From NCBI GenBank assembly GCA_018398575.1, contig JAGTXZ010000021.1, forward strand, positions 2,790,001 through 2,854,000: a stretch of 64,000 nt of DNA. The letters run 5' to 3'. The translations under genes were made by a program, and so were the position numbers. Positions within the stretch are counted from its first letter, which is position 1; every line of letters starts with the position of its first letter. The notes beneath the pieces are model-generated. The model was not told where the DNA came from and did no database searches. It saw nothing but the letters and a program-made list of their open reading frames with translations. Positions 1-12,795 of this stretch are shown here, in pieces. Origin of the DNA: Ampelomyces quisqualis (Eukaryota; Ascomycota; Dothideomycetes; Pleosporales; Phaeosphaeriaceae).

Positions 1-14
1 TTAAATTTTTCTAA
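1..14. repeat. Possible end of a second DNA-element copy
   Basis: The first 14 bases (ttaaatttttctaa) are identical to bases 12,777-12,790, the right end of the insertion inside the plus-strand retrotransposon. Directly after them the minus-strand retrotransposon copy begins. This suggests that another copy of the same inserted element lies just outside the window and truncates that retrotransposon. Fourteen AT-rich bases are weak evidence. Confidence 0.35.
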
Positions 15-3000
15 TAAGGTAGTACGTTAGTCTCTGTACCTAGGGATTTAGACAGTTAAGAACGTTCTACTAGTAACAGCAACAGTCTACTGTTAGATCT
101 AATAGAAGAGTAAGACTTCTATTAATAATAGCTGTTACACACTAGTATAGTAGTTGTAATATTAAGTTTAATTTCCCTAACATAGTTATCTTAAAGTAAT
201 GTAAGATTTTTAACTCTTTTTTTCTATGCTATAATCTACTTAGCTAACGCTTGTAGGAGTTCTAGCTGTTTTAGATAGCGTTTATAGAACGCTTGTAACA
301 TATATAGAGTGCCTATAAAGTTTAAGGTATTATACTAGGTAGAGTTAGAATTATAGCTTACCTATTTTGTATAATACTTTAGGATAGAGCAGTATAGCTT
401 ACTAGCTAAGATCTCTTTAACTTTCTATTCTTTAACGCCTTAAATTAGAATGCTAGATAAGTTTAGGCTTAGCTAACTAGGTAGAGAGTTGTTAAGGTCC
501 TTGCAGAGGATGTTTAGAGTAAACACGTTATAGATCTTAGAACCTTTAGGTAGCTTTAGCTAGAATAAATAGCTAACTTGTTCTAAAACTTTAAAGGGGC
601 CTTCTTACAATTTAGCAAGTTTGCAACTTAGGCAAGTAACAGATAAGTTTTAGGTTAAGAATTAAACCTTGTTACCTACTACCTAATTAATAAGTTAACA
701 ATATTTGTTTACCTTAGTAGCTATCTGTTACTGCGCCTTTTCTATATTATCTTTAGCTGTGCACTAGGCTTTATGCATGCAGGTAGCTAAGCTTAAGGCA
801 TTCTTAACGTTTATATTTTTGTGTTTTAAGAGAAGTAATGCTTAATTCTAGCTTTAGCGCAGTTAAGATATAAAAAGGAGCTAGTATAGCGCTATACTAA
901 TTGCAGAGTGTAGTAGCGTAGCTTAGGCTAAATTAATTATTAGCAAGAGGTTACTTTAGTTATTCTAGTAATAAGATACAAAGAGCCTTAATTATTAATA
1001 AATATACTTATTTATAATCTTAGTTTATCTATTAGTTCATTTATAGTAGGCTGTAGAAAGCTTAATTTGCACGCCTAAGATCTTGCAGAACTTAGACTAG
1101 AATTAGAACACAAACTAGAGGCTGTAGTTAGATACTATACTTTTAGTTATATAGCTAAATTAGTATACCTGTTAGATAAATAAGTAAGCTATTTTTTAAG
1201 CGTTAATTGTTTTGTAGCAAGAAATAGATATAGCTTACTTAGATAGACAATAAATAATAACTAAAATTTAATTATAGCTATAACAATCTGTTAAAAATAT
1301 CTTAAAATCTATACAGAAATACTGTATAGGCCTATTAGAAATTAGTAATAGGTAGAGAAAACCTTAAGATTAGAGCTATCTTAGATAAGATTTCTAATAG
1401 GATACGTAGTTTTGTATATAGCGTTTACATATAGCCTTTATACCTTTTGAGTAATATTACTAAGCTAAAAGCTAATACGTCTTTGTAGCGCTTAGGTAGG
1501 TAGTAGATACCTAATTATAAGCCTCTCTAATTAGTTAGGTGCACAAGAGAGAATCTTTAGGTACACAAAGGCGTAAGTAATAAAGTAGTAGTTTTTCTTA
1601 AATATAATACAGCTATAGTAGTATAAAGCGTTTCTTTTTAAAGAAGTAGTAATTCTCTACTAGTAGAGCTTTAATTAGTTCTAAAGAGTTAATGTTTAAA
1701 AAGGCACTAATAGAGTAAACTAAAATAGCTAATATATTAATCTTTAGCTAGTTACAAACATAGTTCTAAGCTAGTTTAGAGTTAACTTAGAGGTTTAGGC
1801 GTTTAGGTCCTAGAAGTACACAGGATCTATTGTCTTGTTAGGCAGCCTTAACTTTACTAACATTCTGTTCTTTTTAGCTTAGGATATTAGCTTGCTTGTT
1901 AAGCTTGCTAAGCGTGTACTTAATGCAGAAATTAAAAGAGGCAATAATCTTTGCCTATTATACTTAACGTGTATTAAGAACCTTAGTAGTTATAAAGTAT
2001 TCTAAGAAGTAGTAATCTAAATACACTTAGATTTAGCTTTGTATAGAAGTAAGTTTAGCTTTCTACTTCTTAAACGCTTTTAGAATAGTAAAAAGTTCTT
2101 TATTATATATTATTTAATTAAGCTTAGCCTTAGATAGAGTTTAACTATAGAACGCTATAGGGTACTACTTGTTATTAGAGTACTTCTAAGAGAGTACTTC
2201 TGCTATTACTCTATTAGACGCGTTAGTTTCTAACTTTGTATTATAGTTAGAGTAGAAATGCAATAGCGTAGAAATTGCTAGAAGTAAGGCTTTAATCTAA
2301 TTAAAAGCCTATTAGTAGTCTGTAGTCTATTTTAATAGTGTAGCAGGACTTTAAAGCTTTAGGATTAGTTTAGCTATACAAGAGAAATCCTTTATAAATT
2401 GTTAATAGAAACTAGTAAAACTAAGAAATAACTTAACGCTAGTAATTGTAGTAGGTTTAGCCTAATTTTAGAGTACTTCTACCTTGTTAAAGTTAACTTT
2501 AGTGCCCTAGCTTATTAGAACGTAACCTAGATACTTTGTGCAGGTTACATAGAATTTACTCTTCTAAATGTCTACTTAAAGTCCTGTAGTACGTAGGCGT
2601 TCTAAGACCTTTTAGACGTGTTCCTTATATAAGTTTATATTCTTAGAGTAGATTAGGATATTATTAAGATACGTAATACAGAAATTGTTAAGATAATTAA
2701 TTAGTATATTATTTATATAGCGCTAATACGTAGCTAGTCTATTGCATAAGCTAAAAGAGAGCACCTTATACTTGTAAGTACTATAACAGGTCTAGAAAGT
2801 AGTATACTCTTTAGAATTAGGATCTATACAAATTTTGTTAAAAGCAGCCCTAATGTTAAACTTAGTAAAGATCTTAGCTTTTAAGAGACGTAATAGTAGC
2901 TTATTAATACAAAGAATTAGATAGACGTCCTTGCGCATAAGAGCGTTAATCTTCTAGTAGTCTATATAGATGTATATATCTCTATTTAGTTTATGTATAT

Positions 3001-5935
3001 AAAGGATAGGTAAAGTAAGAAGACTTTAGCTAGCCTTAATAAAACTCTTCTAAAAGTGTTCTTAGATGTAGGCCTTAGTAGCTTTAAGCTTCTCCTAATT
3101 CTGCTTGTATAAGAGACTAAACGCATTTAGTAATAGTTTTTTAAAGATAATCTTATAATTATATAAATAATAAAAAGGTAATTAATTAGCTACTAACTTG
3201 CTAAACATATTCTAATACTAGAAGTAGTAGGCAGGCAATTACTTATCTAATTAGTATTAATTGTCTGCGTTATTCTTAGAGGCAAGGATTCTATTAATTT
3301 TATAGAGGCTAGTTATAAAGAACTTATTTTAGGGCTTCTTTATAATAAAGTAGAATGTATTAGCAGAAATAAGAGTAATGTAGGTAGTTAGAAGAGGTTT
3401 AGACTCTAAGTAGAGTTGCTTAGTTAGGGTATAAAGAATCTCTAAGAATTTTTAGGCTAATAGGAGCTTTAAGCATCTCTTAATACAATAAATAGAAGAA
3501 GAAGAGTAATAGTAAAGACTGTTTTAGATATAATAGTCTTCTTTCTCTTATAAAGCGTTGCGTTATTGCATATTAAGATAGATAGTAGCTAGCACTATAG
3601 CTTAATATAGAATAGTAGAAATAGAAGGTAAAAGATTATATAAATAGAAGTACTTAGATAGCTAAATAAACTGTAACTTATTTGTGTCTAATTAAATCTT
3701 AAATTGTCTTAACTATTAGAGGCTAAGTATACAATCCTAAGACCTAAGATTAAAAATAAGAAATAGATAGTTTAAAATCTTTTAGCTATTAATATTTAAG
3801 TGTAGTTAAATATATTAAGTAACTAAAAAAGTAATCTAATCCTTAAAACTGCGTACCTAAACTTAGAAGAGAAGCTTCTAGATAGGTTGCTGTAAGGCTT
3901 TAGAAATAGATAAAACAATTTATAAATTTAAAAATAACAAACTTTAAGCACTAGTGTTAACAAGAGTATTAAGGCATAAGCTAATGCCTTAGTTATAGAG
4001 AAGCGTAGGTATAAGGAAATAGAGACTGCAAAACAAATAAAAAAGGTTAAAGTAGAATAGATTGTAACAGTTTAGGCCTAGAAAAGAGGTTTCTTTTAGG
4101 CGCTTCTGTTTTTTGTATAATACACCTCTTAGTTAGGTTACTCTTAAGCATCTTTAAACTTATCTACTTCTATAGCTTTTATCTAACGCATATAAGGCTT
4201 TGTACAATTACTAGCGTAGTATTCTAGTTTACTACAATTGTAATAACTACTAGAAGTCTTCTATTGTTTTAGCTTAGAGGTCTTTATAGAAAGACGTACT
4301 ATTATAGATTAATAGGCTAGCGCAGAATTTGTTAGGGCGCTAGTAGTAGCTGTCTAATTTGGCTCTAAACTCTTTTGTAGAGCTAACCTAATTAGACATT
4401 TAGAAGCAGCTAGTGTTATGCTTAGTGTAGAGTTATTCTTTTACTTTATATTGTATGCAGTAAGGTATTCTACTATCTAATTAAATAAGTTTCTCTATTA
4501 GTGTCTAAATCCTAGGTTAGGAGCTTATAACCCTAGCGTAATCTTAGTTTACAAGTAGTAAAACTACTCTAAAGAAGGTACTTGTCTCTTAACTGCAGAA
4601 CTTAGAAACCTAGCTTTAAATAAAGAGAATATTTTCTCTTTTGTTATTTACAATTAATTAAACGCTGCACAGCTTTTAGCTACCTTGTTACCTGTAATAG
4701 AGTAGGACTTAAGTAGCTTAATTATTTGCTTAGCGTTCTAGAATTACTCTTAATTAGTATCTAATAAATATTATAGCTTAAGATAGCCCTTAGCTAATCC
4801 TGTAGTATAGCTTTATACTAAGGCTATGCGTTGTCTTGTAGTCTAATAGTAATCTAAGTTAATTTTAAGTTAATTCTAAATAGACGCCTACTATTAGTAA
4901 AAGGTAAAATTCTTTCTATTGCTTAGGTTGTTAATATTAAGCGTTTTCTTAGATTGTTAAAGTTAGCAAAAGCCTTTATAGCAAAGTAAGTACTTAGATA
5001 TAAAGCTATTAGATAAACAGTAGAGTGCAGAATTATTCTAGAGTAATTTAGTAGTAAGTAGAGGCTTGTCTAGTTCTACTAAAGAAGTTAGTCCTTTCTT
5101 AAGAGAAGTAATTTCTGCTAACGCTTGTTTTAATTCTTATTGTAATTAATTAACCTCTATTTAGGTAGAGGTTGGATTTAGTAGAGGTACAGGTCTAGCT
5201 CTAAGCTAAGGGAGTTTATCTTTAGATTTCTTAGTATCTGTCTTTTTTGCTTTAGCACTCTGTTGCTAGGTTGTTACAGTTAATACAGAGTTGTCTTAGA
5301 AGAAAGCTTCTAGAGTTAGTTTTTTAAGCGGAGTTATTAGCGTTGCCTCTAATACTCCTAGGTTATTAATAGTCTTTAAGTTTCTATTATAGTGCTAAAC
5401 GTAACTTTTGTAAAGTAATCTTAACTGTGTATTAATAGAAAGATCTAAACCTAAAGGCTTTAGCTGTTAGAAGATCTAAGGAATCTTAACTGTGTTTAAT
5501 AGATTTAAGGTTGCAAACAAATCTAATTTAGATATTGTTCTATGCGTTTTAACGTAATCTTTTTAAAAGTAAATTGCAATATTATCTAAATGCTATTACT
5601 AGTAGAATAAAGTTTTTCTTGTAATGTAATAACGCAAGTAGGTACAGCTATTAAGATTAAATTAGATACGTATTAGAGGCATATAAGAGTGCGTGTTGTA
5701 TTAGAAATTCTAGATTAGCTATATACCTATAGGTCTTGTACAAAAGAATAAGGAAAACTTATCCTCTATCTAATGCAATAGGCTTATATTTATAGTTAAG
5801 GTAGTAACTAAGTTAGAGCTAATTTAAAGCGCTTTTAGTACTGCTTCTGCTATCTCTTGCATAATTTGTTACTAAGCCTTTATAGAGTATTAGATATAAT
5901 ATGTGTTTGCATGTACCTGTTACAAACGCTATTCT
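15..5935 (-). mobile_element. Ty3/Gypsy retrotransposon, RIP-dead copy 1
   Basis: This is a degenerate LTR-retrotransposon interior on the minus strand. The reverse complement of about 1020-1080 gives the integrase sequence KLSTAYY followed by a degenerate QTDGQTE-like stretch. About 2930-3010 corresponds to the reverse-transcriptase CVDY segment, and 2630-2690 to the YLDD-type catalytic strand. The gag start (MQEIAEAVLKAL) lies near 5870. Almost the whole length aligns, inverted, with copy 2 at 6733-13495. No intact frame remains. LTRs were not identified: the inner edge is where similarity to copy 2 stops, and the outer edge is at the window start. Order gag-RT-integrase fits Ty3/Gypsy (Metaviridae-type) elements. 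Confidence 0.85.
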
Positions 5936-6732
5936 AATTTTAAAGCTTTATTTCTAGGTACTACCTTTTATTTCTATATAGAAATATAAGTACGTAATGT
6001 AAAGATATATAGAATAAATATAGAGTATTAATATAGTAAAGTGTACTTAAGTTCTAGGCTGTAAAGATAATAGAGTAGGTTGTTTCTATAGTAGCTATAT
6101 CTAGAATAACTAAACTAAGCTTATTACTAGTAGGCGCGTTTTCTTAACGCTAATCTAGACTAGTTTCTATAGTAATAGTTAGGCAAGAGGTTAGAATAAC
6201 GCGCGTATTAATACTTATAGCTACTAAACACTTCTATATGGTATAGTAGAGCTTAATATATAAGTTGCGTATGTTATATAGTATATCTATTAGGCTATAA
6301 AGAATATTAAAGTAGAGGTATAGATTCTGTTACTAGTATATAGAAGTAGTAAACTAGAGATTATAGAAATATAGCTATACGTACTACAGTAGAGTACTTT
6401 TTAACTTTTGTAATAAGCTACTATAATAGTAAAGAGCACTATAGATCTAAAATATCTGTATACCTAGCCTACGCGCTTCTCTATCTATAGCTATATAGTC
6501 TACTAATATAAATATAAAGGTAGAATTATAAGCTTATAGATCTTTATAAAACGCTCTTACGTCTAGTATAGTATTATAGAAGAGTCTATATAGATAGCGT
6601 AGAAGTAACAAGAATATAAGAAGTATAACTATTCTATTGTTACAGTAAAAGGTATATTATAGACTTAATATAAACAAAGTAAATTAGCGTTCTATAATCT
6701 AGTAAATAGCTCTATAATATAAATACTAGAAC
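5936..6732. other. Spacer between inverted retrotransposon copies
   Basis: About 800 bp of AT-rich sequence lies between the inner ends of the two inverted copies. I could not match it to either copy or to its own reverse complement, and saw no coding relic. It could hold the eroded LTRs of one or both copies or older repeat DNA. Confidence 0.5.
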
Positions 6733-8408
6733 TATAGTCTAACAGGTATATGCAAATACATGTTACATCTAATACTCTATAAAGGCTTAGTAACAGATTA
6801 TGCAAGAGATAGTAGAAGTAGCACTAAAAGTACTCTAAATTAGTTCTATCTTAGTTACTACCTTAATTATAAATATAAGCCTATTATATTAGATAGAAGA
6901 TAAGTTTTCCTTATTCTTTTATACAAGACCTATAGGTATATAGCTAATCTAGAATCTCTAATATAACACGCACTTCTATATGCCTCTAATACGTATCTAA
7001 TTTAATCTTTATAGCTGTACCTATCTGCGTTGTTATATTACAAGAAAAACTTTATTCTACTAGTAATAGCATTTAGATAATATTACAAACTACTTTTAAA
7101 AAGATTGCGTTAAAACTTCTAGAACTCTATCTAAATTAGATCTGTTTGTAACTTTAAATCTATTAAACACAGTTAGAATCCCTTAGATCTTCTAACAGCT
7201 AAAGTCTTTAGGTTTAGATCTTTCTATTAACACACAGTTAGAATTACTTTAGTAAAAGTTGTATTTAGCGCTAGGATAGAGACTTAGAGACTATTAACAA
7301 CCTAGGAGTATTAGAGGCAACGCTAATAACTTCTCTAAAATCTGCACTAGCACTAACACCTAGAGAATTCTAAGGAAACTCTATATTAACTGTTACAACC
7401 TAGCAACAGAGTGCTAAAACAAAAAAGTTAGATACTAAGAAACCTAAAGAGAGACCTTAGCCTATAGCTATATCTAATCTAACCTCTATATAAATAAAAG
7501 TTAATTAATTACAACAAGAACTAAAACAGGTGTTAGTAGAGATTAATTCTTTTAAGAAAGGACTAACTCTGTTAGTAAGACTAAATAAGCCTCTACCTAC
7601 TACTAAAACCCTTTAGAACTCTTTTACACTTTACTATTTATCTAATAGCTTTACATCTAAGTACTTATATTGCTATAAAGGCTTTTACTAACTTTAATAA
7701 TCTAAGAAAACGCCTAATATAGACGATCTTAGTAATAGAAAAGATCCTACCTTCTGCTAATAGTAGGCTTCTATCTAGGATTAACTTGAAATTAACTTAG
7801 ATTACTATTAGACTAAATGACAACGCATAGCCTTAGTATAAGGCTACACTATAGAACTAGCCAAGAGCTATCTTAAGCCTTAATACCTATTAGATACTAA
7901 TTAAGAATAATTTTAGAACGCTAAGTAAATAATTAAGCTACTTAAGTCCTATTTTATTACTGGCAATAAGGTAGCCAAAAGCTGTATAGCGTTTAATTAA
8001 TTGCAAATAATAAAGAAGAAAATATTCTTCTTATTTAAAGCTAGGTTTCTAAGTTCTGCAGTTAAGGAACAAGTACTCTCTTTAGAGTAGTTTTACTACT
8101 TGTAGACAAAAATTACGCTAGGACTATAAGCCCTTAACCTAGAATTTAGGCACTAATAGAAGAACTTATTTAATTAGATAGTAGAATACCTTACTACTTA
8201 TAATATAGAGTAAAAGAATAATCTTAACCTAAGTATGTTACTAGCTGCTGCCAAATTGCCTATTAGATAGGTATTATAACCTACTTTAGAGCTAAATTAT
8301 ATAACTACTTCTAGCGCTCTAACAAATTCTGCGCTAGCCTATTAATTAACAATAGTATATCTTTCTAGTAAGACTTCTAAACCTAACTAACAGAAAACTT
8401 CTAGTAGT

Positions 8409-8450
8409 TGTTACAATTGTAGTAAGCTATAACACTACTTTAGTAATTGT
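8409..8450 (+). other. Degenerate gag zinc knuckle
   Basis: The bases translate as CYNCSKL, a stop, then HYFSNC. All four zinc ligands (three Cys, one His) keep the CCHC spacing although the neighbouring residue has become a stop. It marks the end of the gag region of copy 2. Confidence 0.75.
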
Positions 8451-9659
8451 ATAAAGCTTTGTGTACGTTAGATTAAAGCTGTAGAAGTAGATAAGTATAA
8501 AGATGCTTAAGAGTAACTTAACTAAGAGGTATATCATATAAGAAACAGAAGCGCCTAGAAAAAACTTTTTTTCTACGCCTAAGCTATTATAATTTATCTT
8601 ATCTTAACTTTTCTTATTTATTTTGCAGTCTCTATTTCCTTATACCTACGCTTCTCTATAACTAAGGTATTAGCTTACGCCTTAATACTCTTGTTAACAC
8701 TAGTACCTAAAGTTTTTTATTTTTAAATTTATAAATTGTTTTATCTATTTCTAAAGCTTTACATTAACTTATCTAGAAGCATCTCTTTTAGGTTTAGGTG
8801 CACAGCTTTAAGAATTAGATTACTTTTTTAGTTACTTAATATATTTAACTACACTTAAATATTAATAGCTAAAAGATTTTAAACTATCTATTTCTTATTT
8901 TTAATCTTAGGTCTTAAGATTGTATACTTAGCCTCTAATAGTTAAAATAATTTAAGATTTAATTAGACATAGATAGGTTACAGTTTATTTAGCTATCTAA
9001 GTACCTCTATTCTTATAATCTTTTACTTTCTATTCCTACTATTCTATATTAAGCTATAGTACTAGCTACTGTCTATCTTAATATGTAATAACACAACGCC
9101 TTATAAGAGAAAGAAGACTATTATATCTAAAACAGTCCTTACTGTTATTTTTCTTCTTTTATTTACTATATTAAGAGATGCTTAAAGCTCTTATTAGCCT
9201 AAAAACTCTTAGAGATTTCTTATACTCTAACTAAGCAATTCTGCTTAGAGTCTAAACCTTTTCTCACTACCTGCATTGCGCTTATTTCTGCTAATGCATT
9301 CTACTTTATTATAAAGAAGCTCTAAAACAAGTTTTTTATAACTAGCTTCTATAAGATTAACAGAATTCTTGCCTCTAAGGACAACGCAGATAATTAATAC
9401 TAATTAGATAAGTAATTACTTACCTGCTACTCTTAGTATTAAGATATATTTAGTAAGTTAGCAGCTAATTAATTACCTTTTTATTATCTATACAATTATA
9501 AGATTATCTTTAAAAAACTATTACTAAATGCGTTTAGTTTTCTATATAAGCAGAATTAGAAAGAGCTTACAGCTACTAAGGCCTACGTCTAGAAATACCT
9601 TTAGAAGAGTTTTATTAAGGCTAGCTAAAGTCTTTTTACTTTACCTATCCTTTATGTAC

Positions 9660-10012
9660 GCAAACTAAATAGAGATATATATATCTGTGTAGACTACTAG
9701 AAGATTAACGCTCTTACGCGCAAGGACGTCTATCTAATTTCTTACATTAATAAGCTACTATTACGTCTCTTAAAAGCTAAAATCTTTACTAAGTTTAATA
9801 TTAGGGCTGCTTTTAACAAAATTTGTATAGATCCTAATTCTAAAGAGTATACTACTTTCTAGACCTGTTATAGTACTTACAAGTATAAGGTGCTCTCTTT
9901 TAGCTTATGCAATAGACTAGCTATATATTAGCGCTTTATAAATAATATACTAATTGATTATCTTAATAATTTCTGTATTACTTATCTTAATATTATTCTA
10001 ATTTACTCTAAG
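9660..10012 (+). other. Degenerate reverse-transcriptase core
   Basis: The segment holds the CVDY...KINALTRKD block and, about 290 bp downstream, LNNFCITYLNIILIYSK, which matches the Ty3/Gypsy pattern FLDDFLVYLDDILIYSK. The catalytic aspartates of the YLDD box read N and I. G-to-A and C-to-T changes explain the first of these; the enzyme would be dead. Confidence 0.8.
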
Positions 10013-11942
10013 GATATAAACTTACATTAGGAACACGTTTAAAAGGTCTTAGAGCGCCTACGCACTATAGAGCTATAAGTAAACATATAGAAAAGTAAAT
10101 TCTATATAACCTGCATAAAATATCTAGGTTATGTTTTAATAAACAAAGGCACTAAAGTTAACTCTTATAAAGTAGAAGCCTTCTAAAACTAGTCTAAACC
10201 TACTATAGTTACAGGCGTTAAGTTATTTCTTAGTTTTACTAGTTTCTATTAATAATTTATTAAGAATTTTTCTTACGTAGCTAAACTAATTATAAAGCTT
10301 TAGAGTCCTACTACCTCTTTGAAATAGACTATAGACTACTAACAGGCTTTTGATTAGATTAAAGCCTTACTTCTAGCTAGTTCTACGCTATCTTATTTCT
10401 ATCCTAAGTACAACATAAAATTAGAAACTAACACGTTAGATAGAGTAATAGCAGGAGTACTCTCTTTAAAGCACTCTAATAACAAGTAGTATTCTATAGC
10501 CTTCTATAGTTACGCTCTATTTAGAGCTAAACTTAATTAGGAAATATATAACAAAGAACTATTTGCTATCTTAAAAGTATTTAAGAAGTAAAAAGCTAAG
10601 CTTACTTCTATACAGAGCTAAATCTAGGTGTACTTAAACTATTACTCCTTAAAATACTTTATAACTACAAAGGTTCTTAATGCATGTTAAGCCTAATAGG
10701 TAGAGGTTATTGCCTCTTTTAATTTCTATATTAAGTACACGCCTAGCAAGTTAAACAAGAGAGCTAATATTCTTAGCTAAAGAGAACAAGACGTTAGCAA
10801 GGTTAAAGCTACCTAGCAAGATAACAAATCTTATATACTTTTAGAACCTAAATAACTAAACTACCTAATTAATACTAAACTAGCCTAGAACTACGTCTGT
10901 ATCTAGCTAGAGTTTATAGTTTCTACTATTTTAGTTTACTCTATTAGTGCTCTCTTAAACATTAACTCTTTAGAACTAATTAAAGCTCTACTAGCAGAGA
11001 ATTACTACTTCTTTAAAAAAGAACGCCTTACGTTACTATAGCTATATTATATCTAAGAAAAACTACTACTATATTACTTACGCCTTTATGTACTTAGAGA
11101 TTCTTTCTTATACACTTAACTAATTAGAGAGGCTTATAATTAAGTATCTACTACTTACCCAAGCGCTATAAAGATATATTAGCTCTTAGCCTAGTAATAT
11201 TTTTAGAAAAGTATAAAGGCTATATGTAAACGCTATGTACAAAACTACGTATCCTATTAGAAATCTTATCTAAGATAGCTCTAATCCTAAGGTTTTCTCT
11301 ACCTATTACTAATTTCTAATAGGCCTATACAGTATTTGTGTATAGATGTTAAGATATTCCTAACAAATTGTTATAGCTATAATTAAATTTTAGTTATTAT
11401 TTATTGTCTATCTAAGTAAGCTATATCTATTTCTTGCTACAAAATAATTAACGCTTAAAAAATAGCTTACTTATTTATCTAACAGGTATACTAATTTAGC
11501 TATACAACTAAAAGTATAGTATCTAACTACAGCCTCTAGTTTGTGTTTTAATTCTAGTCTAAGTTCTACAAGATCTTAGGCGTGCAAATTAAGCTTTCTA
11601 CAGCCTACTATAAACAAACTAATAGATAAACTAAGATTATAAATAAGTATATTAATTAATAATTAAGGCTCTTTATATTCTATTACTAGAACAACTAAAG
11701 TAACCTCTTACTAATAATTAATTAAGCCTAAGCTACACTACTGCACTCTGCAATTAGTATAGCGCTTTACTAGCTTCTTTTTAGATCTAAGCTGCGCTAA
11801 AGCTAGAATTAGTTATTATCTACTTTAAAGTACAAAGATGTTAATATTAAAGACGCCTTAAGCTTAGCTACCTACATGCACAAAGCCTAGCGTATAGCTA
11901 AAGATAATATAAAAGAAGCTTAATAACGTATAGCTGCTAAAG

Positions 11943-12795
11943 TTACGTTAGGAAAACACAACGTTAGCGACATCCGCGACATTAGCGACATTGTTGGAAC
12001 AGTTGACCAGACAGTTTTTAACTGTAGTCTACAGTGCCTAGCTACCCCTATTTGTTCTAGCTGCCTAATTAGACAAAAACGCCCAAATTGATCCACCTGA
12101 TCCACTGGACCCACCTGCCCTACCCGCGCGATTACGTAATTATTCTAAAAACCTAAAATATAGAGCTTAATTCCCTCTTTAAAACGCACTATTTAGAATT
12201 TTTATAGCTGCTCTAGTTGCTGAGATGCACAGCAGTGAAGTTTGTAACTTTTTAATGTTCTTTGCTAAGGCTTGTTTTCGCTAAAGCTCTAGCACTTTAA
12301 CTAGATAATATATTATATTTTTTTTTTAAAGAAATAGTAACTAAAGTGTAGATTTTACTCTAGGACTATTTTATTTTAATATATTATAGTGTAGGCGTTA
12401 AGATCTACTGTGTTGAACGTCCTTTAAAGTTTTTTTAAAAAAGTTTATAACTTTAACGCGCTATATCTCAATAACTAGAGTAGCTAAAAAAAATCTGAAT
12501 AGTGCATTTTAAAGAGGGAATTCTGCTCTATATTTTGTATTTTTAGGTTACTTACGTAATTATGAAAATACAGCAATACAGTCACGTGAGTAAAATTGGC
12601 GACATTAGCGACACTAGCGACTCTGTTAGATCTAGCGACTCTGTCAGGTTGCTGTTGGGTTGCTGTTAGGTCGCTAGCGACCAGAAGTAAGTGGGGCGAC
12701 TTTAGCGAATTGTCTAGTAGACAGTATCGCTGTTAGGCCGCTGCGGGTCGCGGCAATTAGGCCGATTAGATCAATCTTAAATTTTTCTAACGTAA
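11943..12795. mobile_element. Nested DNA-element insertion with short TIRs
   Basis: Comparison with copy 1 shows that this 853-bp piece interrupts the retrotransposon between its integrase and 3' parts. Its ends are inverted repeats: ttacgttaggaaaa at 11,943-11,956 and tttttctaacgtaa at 12,782-12,795, with one mismatch. Inside, near both ends, are GC-richer stretches with repeated gcgacatt/agcgac words (about 11,963-11,995 and 12,598-12,640) and runs such as gatccacctgatccactgg. The CpA-rich words survive, unlike in the host element. No transposase frame is present, so it is non-autonomous. The target duplication is unclear; TA is possible. Superfamily unknown. Confidence 0.7.
12131..12563. 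mobile_element. MITE-like palindromic core
   Basis: Two arms of about 100 bp are inverted repeats of each other: 12,131-12,233 and 12,460-12,563. Both carry attacgtaa, a tatagagc segment, the block ttccctctttaaaa, and an actctagtt-like stretch, in mirrored order. The loop between them is about 225 bp, AT-rich and without a reading frame. The form is that of a foldback or MITE element, either nested inside the larger insertion or its internal subterminal repeat. Confidence 0.7.

Noticed and set aside
11920..12114. 64-codon minus-strand frame in the inserted element
   Set aside because: Too short and spans the element boundary; no transposase motif.
12598..12660. CRISPR-like array suggested by repeated agcgac words
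   Set aside because: Units are 9-12 bp, irregular and without spacers, in a fungal nuclear genome; they are subterminal repeats of the DNA element.
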